Below, one piece after another: positions 9,154 to 18,912 of a stretch of 64,000 nt of DNA. The DNA is from Mucidula mucida (taxonomy: Eukaryota > Basidiomycota > Agaricomycetes > Agaricales > Physalacriaceae). Below the pieces are notes generated by a model, which did not search any database, was not told the DNA's origin, and saw nothing but the letters and a program-made list of their open reading frames with translations. Made by a program: the position numbers and the translations under genes. The DNA lies in NCBI GenBank assembly GCA_015501055.1, contig JADNYV010000091.1, positions 1 to 64,000 on the forward strand, read 5' to 3'. Position 1 is the stretch's first letter; every line of letters starts with the position of its first letter.

Positions 9154-12100
9154 AGGTAGGCGACACTCAGAGGTAACGTACCCTGAGGACCCTGAGTGTG
9201 ACAGCCTAATCGGGCCTCATCAGCCTGGGATCAGTAGGAAATCGTCGCTTTTACCTTTATCAAGGCACCTCTGGCCTCTAAATTTTCCAAGAGATTTTGT
9301 GTAAATAGTTGACAATGATGACCCGCTATTTTGATTGGTAGTAAAATTAGTCCCGAATGAGCAGTTCTTGGTTTTAACGACGCGACAACCGTGTCAGCGC
9401 GGTTGTTGCGCATTGCACTCGATTCCACCATGCCTCCTTCCAAGGGATGGAAGAAAAACAAGCTGCTCAACTTCCAAGGAGCCTCTAAAGCTGTTGGGAC
9501 CGGATTAAAGCGCGTGATTCAGACGTTTTCCCCGCGTAAGAAGCGCAGGGTTGACACACCAAAGGATGCAGAAGCAGACAAGGAAAACCAGGTGTGTATC
9601 ATCATGATTGGCCTGACACTTGACTGATTTCAGTGATAGATGCCAGAGACACCCCATTTGGACACGACGTTACCCAATGACAGTCAGTTTTTTGCGACTC
9701 CATCTGATGTCCGGGGGTTCCACTTGATTCCTTCATTCGCGTGTTCTCTCTTTGGAACGTTTTGTGCAGCTCCCTCCTAGGCACCCACTATTCATTCAGA
9801 ATCAATCTCCCTTTGCTTTCCCGTGCAAGAACTGGTTGCACCCGGCATCACTGCTTCAAACCCACTTCCTCCTATTCTTTCTGACACTCCACCTCGTTTC
9901 CCTATCACTCGGCTTAAGGAAGTTGATGACACAGGCTCGGTCCATTGATTTGGCTCTCTCAATGACAGTACTGCCTTCCTGGTGGAGACGGCTAGTGTTT
10001 TCGACGCGTCTGACACATCATCTATTGCGTCTGGTGCATCTGACCCGGAGGATGATCATCAGGACAATTTGCGCTTCCCACCACCTCCACCGGCATCACC
10101 GCAGGATACATCAGAACCTGGAACAAGCCCTGTGAATGACCGCACATCTCCATCTCCAGTCCCCCCTTCATTTAACGCATCTGAATTTCTGCCTAATGGC
10201 TCCGGGAGGCTTTGCGAGGCACCGTCTATTGAGACAGCACTCAGCGCATTGAAGGACCTGCGCAAGAAGCTGTGTCCGCATTGCCAGAAGGGCCCTGGTC
10301 ATGTCAACGTCTACTTTGATCCCTTCACTCATTATCAAATGCTCGGTATGCAAGCCATGCTCTCTGATTACACGAGTTCCCTCAGTGCAACATATGGACA
10401 TTGGGCTGCATCATCACTTCAGGCGACTGTTTTCCTTGGCCGAGGTGTCTACTGTGCCCGAGTACTTTGTCGTCTTGTCCGTGCTTTCATCGCAGATCGG
10501 ACATTACTGCCCATCAATCCATACGGGTCATTTAAAGAGTCTATGCTCGCCAATCAGGATCTTTTGCAGGACATCAATTTGCATCTGCAGGAGTTGGAAA
10601 AGGATATCACGGCCCTAAAGGTAGTCGAGTATTTGGCCCAACCGGAGGTGAAGGACAAGTATGGCATCACGAAGACCATATCCCTTCGTACGGCTCAGCA
10701 ATACCTTAACGCTCTGGGATACCGGTGGAAGGAAGCGGCTAAGGGGCAGTATGTTGATGGCCACGAGCGCGCAGATGTGGTCTTTCAGCGGGACCATGTC
10801 TATGTTCCTAAAATGAAGAGCTTCAAGGGGCGTATCCAGGTGTATGGTTGAGACGGACAGCCTTTCAAGGTGGTTGATGGTGTTGAGGTATCTACCGGAA
10901 AGCCTGTCATTATTTGGTTCCATGACAAGTCAATTTTCTATGCTCACAATTGCCGACGGAAATCGTGGTATCACAAAGATGGACCAGCCAAACCGTACAG
11001 GAAGGGAGAAGGTGCATCACTCATGATTGCAGATTTCGTCTCCGCGGAGTTTGGCTGGTTACGCTCTCCTGACGGCACTCGATCCGCGCGCGAGATTCTC
11101 AAGCCGGGCAAGAATTGTGAGGGGTACTTCACCAACGAGGATATTCTCAGACAGGCAAAAAATGCAATGGACATTCTGGACGAGTTTTATCCGGAGTACG
11201 AGCATGTGTTTGTCTACAACAATGCAACGACACATCGGAAGCGAGCCGACAATGCACTTTCAGCCCGGAAAATGCCTTGAAACACTTCCAAGCCAGATTC
11301 CAACTGGTTGGTAGAGGTCAACAAGCTCGACAACAACGGTAATCAGGTTCATACGACAACTGGGAAATTTGCAAAGAAGCGCATCCGCATGAGTGACACC
11401 ACTCTCTACTTCCCCGACGATCACCCGGATCATCCAAGCATGTTTAAAGGCATGGTACAGATTCTTATTGAGCGTGGCTTTGATTGCAAGCTGCTTACGA
11501 CTCCCATCAAGCAAGGTGGATTACGGGCAGAGTGCAAGAATTTCAAGTGCTTGGGTGGCGAGGCTGCAAAGGATTGTTGTGTACGTCGGATCCTCTTCAA
11601 TCAGCCAGATTTTGCAGGTGTGCAGTCGCTTCTTGAAACGGCATGTGCGGCTCGTGGTGTTACAGTGATTTTTCTCCCGAAGTTTCATTGTGAACTCAAC
11701 CCGATTGAGCAATGCTGGGGGTACGTGAAACGGTTATACCGACTCAACAACGAGTCATCAAAGGAAGAGGACCTGCAACGGAACACTTTGAAGGCACTGG
11801 AGGAGATACCTCTGGTTACAATCCGCCGGTTTGTTTCCATCTTCGAGTGAAACTCTAGTAATTAACTTCTAAACAGGTTCTTCAACCGCGTGTTTCGCTT
11901 TGTGGATGTGTATGAGCGTGGCCTTAATGGTCGTCAAGCTGCCTGGGCTTCTAGAAAGTATAGAGGACATTGGATCCTTCCCGAGAACATCTTAGATGAG
12001 CTTGAGCAGGCTGGAATGGTTTAATGACATATAGATTAGAAGTATTTTAAGGACTACTCGCTCAGTTCTCAAAAGCACACTTATCCCTCTCGTATCCAAG

Positions 12101-12253
12101 ACTTAGACTACTATTAGAACAATCTCTTGGAGTTAGATAGTCACCAAAATGCGAGCAACACATATCGTTCATGTCGATTGGCCCAATTTGGTGCGACCAT
12201 CACACTGTGACTCAGGGTCCTCAGGGTACGTTACCTCTGAGTGTCGCCTACCT
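9154..12253 (+). mobile_element. Tc1/mariner-superfamily element with 44-bp perfect inverted repeats
   Basis: Bases 9154-9197 and 12210-12253 are perfect inverted repeats of 44 bp starting AGGTAGGCGACACTCAGAGG. The element is flanked by TA at 9152-9153 and TA at 12254-12255, the target duplication of the IS630/Tc1/mariner superfamily. It lies within hAT coding sequence and is 3.1 kb long. It carries one decayed DDE transposase gene. The perfect ends contrast with the broken gene, suggesting recent movement by a transposase supplied from another copy. Confidence 0.92.
9430..12024 (+). pseudogene. DDE transposase of the 3.1-kb element, inactivated
   Basis: Starts MPPSKGWKKNK at 9430; exon 1 is basic and ends at a GTGTGT donor near 9592. 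The core reads CPHCQKG, a helix-turn-helix-like LRTAQQYLNALGY, WFHDKSIFYA (first catalytic Asp), VFVYNNATTH and FLPKFHCELNPIEQCWG (catalytic Glu). The second catalytic Asp (FDNATTH in the mushroom relatives I remember) is Asn. In-frame TGA codons occur near 9946, at 10849-10851 and at 11278-11280. A 44-nt intron near 11829-11872 joins to FFNRVFRF and the conserved GLNGRQAAWASRKYRGH tail, ending at TAA 12022-12024. Widespread family in Agaricomycetes; this copy cannot encode an active enzyme. Confidence 0.8.
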
Positions 12254-12771
12254 TAATGTCGGCGCAATGGCCAATTTGGGAACCAAAGGCGACGCACTGG
12301 AGGACTATTTGACCACACCCGTTATGACCACGTGCACCAACCCACTGTCGTATTGGGCGTCGCAGCTTGATGTTCTGGATAGCAAGGGCAAGATTACCAT
12401 CACTGCAGGTGGGGCTCTGGTGCAGATGGCTCTTGATTATCTTAGCGTGCCCCGTAAGTTGAGATTTTTGTTTGCTGTGCACTCCTACTCATTTGGGGTT
12501 ATTGCAGCCACCTCGATCGACATCGAACATCTGTTCTCGCATGCGGGACTTGTTGTCACAAAGCATTGTTTCAACCTTTCCGATGTGTCGACACAGGCAC
12601 AAGTACTTCTACAGAGTTGGTGGAGGGAAGACGGGCTGGTCGACGAGGCATTTCTGGCAAAGCACTTCAACGCAAAGCATTGCCGTGGTAAGAATGCCAA
12701 CAACAATGATTAGAGTACTTCTTCGTCTACTTATGTTCTTCTATGCAATCCGCTGACATGTCTACCTACAA

Positions 12772-15153
12772 TTGGAGGAACTGATGACTATCAAGCGCAA
12801 GGATTTTGTGAGTCTCCAGAAATTCATTGATCGCGCGCAGTACCTGAAGAGGCGCGTTCAAGCCCTTGTCAACGACCTCGGCAATACCGCCGTTATTTAT
12901 ATGGTGCTCAACGGCGTCAAGGAGTATCAGTTCCATACTTTTCTTACCCGTATGATGAAGGACAAGAAGCTGAAGTGGGAAGATCTCATCAGCGAACTAT
13001 CAGATGAAGCCGCGAAGGAAGCTCACGATATGAACCTCCTTAACGTCAAGAATCCGAACAACAATAAGATGATAACGACAACCTCTGACAACCCTAAGTC
13101 AGGGCCTCGTCGCCATCCATATTACGCTCCCTGCAAATGTTGGCACAGTGGTGGCGATAATGCTTGCTGGAAGCTCCATCCAGAGCTTGTTGCTGCCAAG
13201 AAGAAGAAGGAAGAAGAGACCACGACAAGCATTGCAATGACACCGACTGCATCTATTGCCTCTGTAAAGTTTCAGAGCGGCCTTTCCGGAATGATGGTTC
13301 ACAACAAATTGTTTGCAGCTATCAGAGAGCTTCCATCATACCAGTTGAGCAACGACAGTATGATCATGGACTCCGGAGCTTCTGACCATACGTTCAACAA
13401 CAAGAAGTGGTTTACCCACCTGGTTCCATTGCCCAAACCGCTTATATTTGCATCTTCCAACGGGGGTGACATTGCCACTACTCATTCAGGAATGGCGATC
13501 TTTAACGTGAAGCTTAGCAATGGAGAACTTGTCGAGTTCGAGTGCCACGGAGTGTACTCACCAGATTCGCCTTGTAACCTCCTCTCTACAGGCAATTTCA
13601 AGAACGATGGAGCCATTGTTGACAACTTTAACAATCGTCTCGTTACCAAGGATAGAAAGATAGTTCTGGCGGAACTCTGCTGGGCAAACAATGTTCAAGC
13701 TGTTCGTAATGTGCTCCCGCCACCAATCAAGAACGTCAACCTCGCAACAATTTCCTACAATACGATGCACAAGCGACTCCTTCACACAAATAAGGAGACC
13801 GTTCTTAAGATTTGCGAGCAAGCAGGAATCCAGATTAGTCGCGCAGAGGCTAGACAATACCATTGCGAGGCTTGCAAGCTTGGAAAAGCGACTAACTTCA
13901 TTCTGAAGTCCTCCGAATCGATGTATCATCATCCTCTTCAAATGGTACACGTTGATCTCATCGAACATATGGTTGGCCACGCAGGATTGAAATATACTCT
14001 TCATTTCATCGACTGCTGGAGTGGTCACCACTGGATTAAGTTCATGAAGACTAAGGAGGACGTTTATACTAAGCTCCTTGAGTGGGTTAATCAGATTGAG
14101 GTTCAAACCGGCCTTAAAGTCCAAGAGATCGGACTTGATGGCGGTCCCGAGTTTGGCCAGGGAACGAAGCTATTCACGTGCTTAAAATTACGCGAGTGGT
14201 GCAAGTCTGGGGGAAAGATCCTATCGCCAACTACACCTCATACCCCATGGTATAATGCAAAGAGCAAATGCGCTGGAGGAAGTGTAACCTCCTACGCCAG
14301 AACCGCCTTAATCGCAGCGAGCTTGTCACCATCACTCTGGCCGTTCGCCGAAGAGACCGCTGCTACAGTTCTTAACCTCCTTCCTAGCAAGTCAACGCCA
14401 GAGAGACTATTGCCACAACAGACCTGGCTAAAGGGCTTGAAACTTCCCGAGGGCAATAAACCACCCTATATCAAGCACCTCTGTACATTTGGATGTACCG
14501 CCTACGTCTACGTCAAGCTAGCTTACCAACCCAAGAAGGATAAGATGGTACCTAAGGCTAAGAAAGGCAAGTTACTTGGCTACAACAATCTTCACGGGCG
14601 TATCTACTGGGTTTATCTCCCTGCGGAAGGTAAGGTGGTTCGTGCTGGCGCTGTGAAGTTTCACGAAGAAAATAAGGAGATTCAGCCGATTGAGATCGAC
14701 GAATTGATCAACCACGAAGCTATCCTTGAGGACCGTCATCCCGAAGACGAAGACTACAAGATGGGGTTTAGCTATCCACTTGATGAAGGCAAGGAACAGG
14801 AACCCATTGAGAAACAAGATGTCATCGTGAAGGAGCTTATTCAGAAGGTCCCAATCGGAAAGGCTCAATCTGGGATTGTTACGCCGGAGCCAAGCCCTTC
14901 ACCACCTTCTGCTGGAGTAGTCGATTCCCCCTTTGATGATATCATAACACCTATACAAGGTGAAGTTCAATCTGACTACAATACTCCTAACAATTCTGAG
15001 CATCTGGATGATGATTCCGATGCTCCAGACGATGAATCCGAAGACGCTGACGATGATTCGAAGATCAAAGAACATCGGCCTGATGATTCCGATTCCGATG
15101 ACGATGCTGCTGTAACGACGCAGGACCTGATCGGCCTTTGGTTCCTTACTTAG
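12772..15153 (+). pseudogene. Copia-1 gag C-terminus, protease and integrase
   Basis: Continues the Copia-1 frame from LEELMTIKRK. A degenerate zinc knuckle region (CKCWHSGGDNACWKLHP) precedes the aspartic protease motif MDSGASDHTF at about codon 200. The integrase has its HHCC zinc site (MHKRLLHTN ... HCEACKLGK), then VHVDLIEH (first Asp) and GLDGGPEF (second Asp). Where relatives have the catalytic Glu (NAKAERAGG) this copy reads NAKSKCAGG, so the Glu is Lys and the integrase should be dead. An acidic Ser/Asp-rich linker leads to the TAG at 15151-15153. Confidence 0.85.
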
Positions 15154-15441
15154 TCATCTTTCCCGCTTTATCTCTATACGGTATACCGCTGTCATGCACG
15201 GTCTTCCTCTTCGTCTTCTTACAATCCTACGGGATTCCTACTCTCTCCAATATGTCCTCTTTATTCCTTCAACTCTTCCGTAGGCTTCCGCATCGATACA
15301 GCGGAGATCCGTACCATAACTATATATACAGATACATAAGACTAGCTACAGTAGGTTACTTGGAATCAACAACATACCCCAGTCATTCGAGTCCCCTCGC
15401 GTCTAAACAACGCACCTATCTTATCCCCGTGTGACGGATTC
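15154..15441 (+). other. Unexplained 288-bp segment between Copia-1 ORFs
   Basis: The copia frame before and after is the same (288 bp is divisible by three), but the segment itself has several stops, is Ser/Thr/Tyr-rich in translation and shows no copia similarity I can see. It may be a small insertion or a decayed linker. No inverted repeats or target duplication were found. Confidence 0.35.
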
Positions 15442-17139
15442 GTGATCCCTCGTCACGATATCCTCACAGCTGCCGCCGTTGACGCTCAACTTCTTGAGCA
15501 ATTGGAAGAGGACGAAGCCCCTATACCTCCTATCGAAGCCTCGGAACTCCGCGAGATTCCTAGAACCGCAGCAAGCGACCGTCAACGCCGCACCAACTCT
15601 GTGAAGAAGCCTGGAGACTACTATAAGGCCCATACAGGCAAGAAGAACCTCCCGAAAGGCTACAATTTGGTCAATGTTCTTGACGCCGTTACGGTCCTCC
15701 CGGAGAAGTCATATACCCAGTATTGCCTCTCATCCCTTAAGGCTACAACTATCGCTACGGCCATGCCCGCCGTTCCCAAGACATACAACCAATCCAAGAA
15801 GCACGTAGACTTCTGTGCGAAGTGGCTACCCGCAATGCAACGCCAACTTGATGCCCTTATCGCCAACAAGACTTGGAAGCTTGTTAACCCTCCTAAGGAC
15901 GCCGATGTGCTTCCTGGCAAGTGGGTCTACGATGAGAAGTATCCTATTGACGCAGAGCCTTCGCCACGAGCTCGTTGGGTTGTCTGTGGCAATTACGAGA
16001 AAGATAACTGGGCGAATCAGGACGTTTACGCCGCAGTTGCTAACTTGACAACGATCAAGGTCTTTCTCTGTATCTCAGCTACGCAGAACCATATTATCTG
16101 GCAATACGACTTCTGTACGGCCTTTCTCAACTCGAAGATACTCAGAGGAACCTTTGTCTACGTTCGTCAACCCCACGGCTTAAGACAGGTCTCTGGCAAG
16201 GTCTGTTTGCTTTTGAAAGCCCTCTACGGTCTACGAAAAGCCGGTATCTACTGGCTTCAGACCCTTGTCCCTGTGATGAAGGAGATTGGCTTCGAGGTCT
16301 TCCGTCCCGACTTTTGCCTCTTTATCAACAAGAAAACCGGTGCCCTAGTCGTTTTGTACGTCGACGATATGCTTGTTTCAGCTTCTACGATGGAAGCTAT
16401 CACGGAAACCCGCGTTGAACTGGAGAAGCGATTCAAACTGAAGGATTTGGGGGAAGCCAAGTCTTTCCTCGGCTTCGATATCAAGCGCGATCGCGAGAAC
16501 TACCGCATCTACCTCTCCCAGGAGCGCTACGTTCGCAATATCCTTGATCAGTACGGCTATACTGATTGCAATGGAGTTGCCAGTCCCTGGCCTACTAGCT
16601 TGGAGCTGCCTAAGGTATGGGATCCAGACAAGGTTACTCAACCAGAGTATATCAAGAAGACTGGAAAGCTCAACTACCTCGCCGTTGGTACTCGCTGCGA
16701 TATCACATATACCGTGAGTCGCCTTTGCGAAGCCAATAACGGTCCCTCTGCAGCCCATTTACAGCTGCTTGCGCACCTATTCCGCTATCTCAAGAAGACT
16801 GTTCGCTTGAGCCTCGCCTTTGGAGGCAAGCTACCCATAGATCGCCTTGGCCTTTGCTGTGACATCAAGGTTACTCTCAGTCAAAGACACGAAGTAGAAG
16901 ATGGAGAACGAACCAGGGCAGCGATTCACCAGTCAAGATACCCACCTGCTCTGTCGATAGCCAGGCGACGAATAAATATCGGAGAGAATGAAGAGAGAAA
17001 GGGAGCCGAGACGACGTCGAAGGAACAGACCAAGCGTGCAATCTGCCAGAGAGCTAAACGACAAAGATTGTCAGCTACTAGCACAAAGGATGGAACGAAA
17101 AGGGTACGAATGTTTGGCAAAATCAAGACGCGCGTCTGA
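15442..17139 (+). pseudogene. Copia-1 reverse transcriptase, truncated before RNase H
   Basis: Reads the copia RT: WLPAMQRQLDALIANKTW, GKWVYDEKY, QYDFCTAFLNS (first Asp), LLLKALYGLRKAG and LYVDDMLVSAS (the YVDD active site, about codon 305), then FLGFDIKRDR and the linker to RNase H. After GGKLPIDRLGL at about 16860 the translation becomes basic low-complexity sequence with no RNase H match, although the frame stays open to 17139. The last 90 codons are therefore not copia but flanking DNA. Confidence 0.85.
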
Positions 17140-17242
17140 ACCAACGAGAAAGGAAAAAAAAAAGGGAAAATTTGAGACGATGAGTAAGGACAGTGGGGGG
17201 AAGGGGGGGAACGACGAGGACGGAGCTTGGATTTGCTTGCGC

Positions 17243-18700
17243 TCAGTCGAGGGAGTAGGTGATGCCGTAGAAATCGGCAGAGGGGTACTTGACAAGGATC
17301 TGCTTGATAACCCACCAGAGCGGCGTAGCGTAGGTGACGTGGTTATGCATGCCTCGAGGCATGCCTGAGTGCAGGATCGCGAGCCCTTTGCCGTCGCCCG
17401 TGAAAATGAGGGAGCCTGAGTCACCGTGGTCCGAGAAGTCGTCGGATTTCTTGCTGTAGTTATAAACGACGACCTCCCTGGACTCGAGTCCGAGGTCGGT
17501 GCAAATGTAGGCGTCCATGCCCGAATAACGACCTAGGGTAAGCTTAGTCGTATTACCGTACTTGCCGACGATATAAAGCGGCTCGCCGTTTTTGTCCAGA
17601 GCGCTACTGATGGGGAGCTGGAGGTTCGCTGGGATTGTCTTGCCATCGCGAACAGAAGCGATGGGCCAAAAGCGGTCCTCGAGCTGACTGGCATCAAAGT
17701 CGCTTCCTGAAGAGTGGGGTGTTAGTAAGCGAGATTGGAATGAAGGGCGGGGAGGGGAAATGGAACGGAACGCACCGAGATCGACGATGTTGCTCTCGAA
17801 GTTCTCGAGCTTCTCCTTATCCACCGAAATTGTTGCAATATCGCGAGTATAATGACGGTCGTCGACTCTGACGGAGATCGCAGGAGCCCAGTCGACAAGA
17901 CCGAACTTGCGGCCCTCTACATCCTTCCAGTTGGCTTGGACTTCGTCGAAGAGCGTCTGCAGAATAGTGATGTTCTCGTTCTTCTCCTTCAATGCGGTCG
18001 TCTTACGCTGTACGGCCAAGGAGACCTGATCGCCCAAGTCCGCCAACTCACTGTTGAGCTTCACGGCATCGCGTAAATCTTTGTTGATGGCGTCTTCGAT
18101 CTCCCCGACGGCACGAGCAAGACGGCGTTCGCCACACACGATGATATGCTGAGGGTCAGCCTCATTAAACTCGTAATCGGTGGTCGTGTCGACGGAGACG
18201 ACATGCTTGTTGGTCAGCGCCAGGATCCTGTCGCTGGGTTGGCCGTTGCTGTCCTTCACCTCTCGGAAAAGGAGCGTGAGGGTGCCCTGAGCGTCTTCGG
18301 ACAGCCTGGCGATGGGGATGCCTAGACCAGTATTGAAGGGGTGGTTGAGGCCGAAGCTGGGATTGGTGTTGTCTTCGACCTTCATCAGAGGCGGGCCGAC
18401 CAGCCTTTGGACAGAGGCTTCGTACCACTCGACAACGACACCATGGACCGCGGCGTCTGCGAGGATGCGGAGGATGTCTGGGGTGGCGTCGCGAACATCC
18501 CCGGCGTTGGTGGTATTGGGCCGCACGGCGATCCACACAACAACGGGGCTAACCGTTTCGTCCTCCTCGCCGTCCTCGAGCGTCAAAAAGCGAGCCGTCT
18601 TGAGCGCGGAGTATTTGATACGGTGGTCCTTCATGGACGCGATGATTTTGGGAGCGACGTTATCCCAGACCTCGTTCAGCGGGCAGCAACCCCTGTGCAT
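17243..18700 (-). CDS. Trypsin-like serine-protease-fold protein (Agaricomycete family)
   Basis: A GDSGSLIFTG motif carries the nucleophile Ser; LALTNKHVV fits the catalytic His and RDIATI a possible Asp, so all three positions look present. The N-terminal half (PLNEVWDNVAPKI ... GLGIPIARL) matches a large Agaricomycete family I remember, whose members have this domain before the protease-like half. One in-frame 69-nt intron (17707-17775, GTGCGT donor, CTTACTAAC branch site, CAG acceptor) is removed to give NIVDLGSDFDASQL. The first in-frame ATG is at 18700 and a TAA lies upstream at about 18768, so the N-terminus may be shortened or start in an unseen exon. The stop is TGA at 17243. No signal peptide is visible; substrate unknown. 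It is one of few unbroken genes in the repeat-rich part. Confidence 0.7.
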   Translation of the reverse strand: MHRGCCPLNEVWDNVAPKIIASMKDHRIKYSALKTARFLTLEDGEEDETVSPVVVWIAVRPNTTNAGDVRDATPDILRILADAAVHGVVVEWYEASVQRLVGPPLMKVEDNTNPSFGLNHPFNTGLGIPIARLSEDAQGTLTLLFREVKDSNGQPSDRILALTNKHVVSVDTTTDYEFNEADPQHIIVCGERRLARAVGEIEDAINKDLRDAVKLNSELADLGDQVSLAVQRKTTALKEKNENITILQTLFDEVQANWKDVEGRKFGLVDWAPAISVRVDDRHYTRDIATISVDKEKLENFESNIVDLGAFRSISPPRPSFQSRLLTPHSSGSDFDASQLEDRFWPIASVRDGKTIPANLQLPISSALDKNGEPLYIVGKYGNTTKLTLGRYSGMDAYICTDLGLESREVVVYNYSKKSDDFSDHGDSGSLIFTGDGKGLAILHSGMPRGMHNHVTYATPLWWVIKQILVKYPSADFYGITYSLD

Positions 18701-18912
18701 CCCCTCCCCCCGCCAACCACACGTGATGGGAAACCGGCAAATAACCAAGTCCGAGAGCCGAGATTCTTAGGGAGAACTTGTGTCGCGGCGTCTAGTACGA
18801 GGAAATACATCCGGATAGTGTAGTTAAAGATACAAAATGGAAAATACAAGATCTATAGTAGTAGTATACGTGGATGTAAGGTACAAACAGGCTATGTCGG
18901 AGATCACAGGTC

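Larger units (their letters stand above)
8788..12713 (+). mobile_element. hAT transposon fragment inside Copia-1, split by a DDE element
   Basis: The left end TAGAGATCACCACGAGTC closely resembles the inverted-repeat ends of the MITE at 49509-50067 (TAGAGATGGACACGAGTC on its right end). Coding remnants read a late hAT core (LSWEREWIDNVLDHV) to about 9090 and then, beyond the inserted DDE element, the hAT C-terminal dimerisation region (LGTKGDALEDYL, LSVPATSIDIEHLFSHAGLVV across an intron at about 12451-12508) ending at TAG 12711-12713. A matching right-hand terminal repeat is not visible, so the 3' end is probably deleted. The element is non-autonomous: the N-terminal two thirds of a transposase are absent. 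Confidence 0.7.
8507..16862 (+). mobile_element. Copia-1: 3'-truncated Ty1/copia element with nested insertions
   Basis: Gag starts at the ATG at 8507 and reads to about 8787 (LPELKNEQGLQQWTSML, a typical UBN2/copia gag start). It resumes after an inserted hAT fragment at about 12760 (LEELMTIKRKDFVSLQKFI). Protease, integrase and reverse transcriptase follow to about 16862, where the frame stops matching within the start of RNase H. No LTR was found at either side, so the element lost its 3' end. A serine-protease-like gene begins 380 bp beyond. The order copia, then hAT, then DDE element gives the relative ages. Confidence 0.85.

Noticed and set aside
13558..14124. Long antisense open frame in Copia-1
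   Set aside because: It is the shadow of the integrase coding strand and has no motif of its own.
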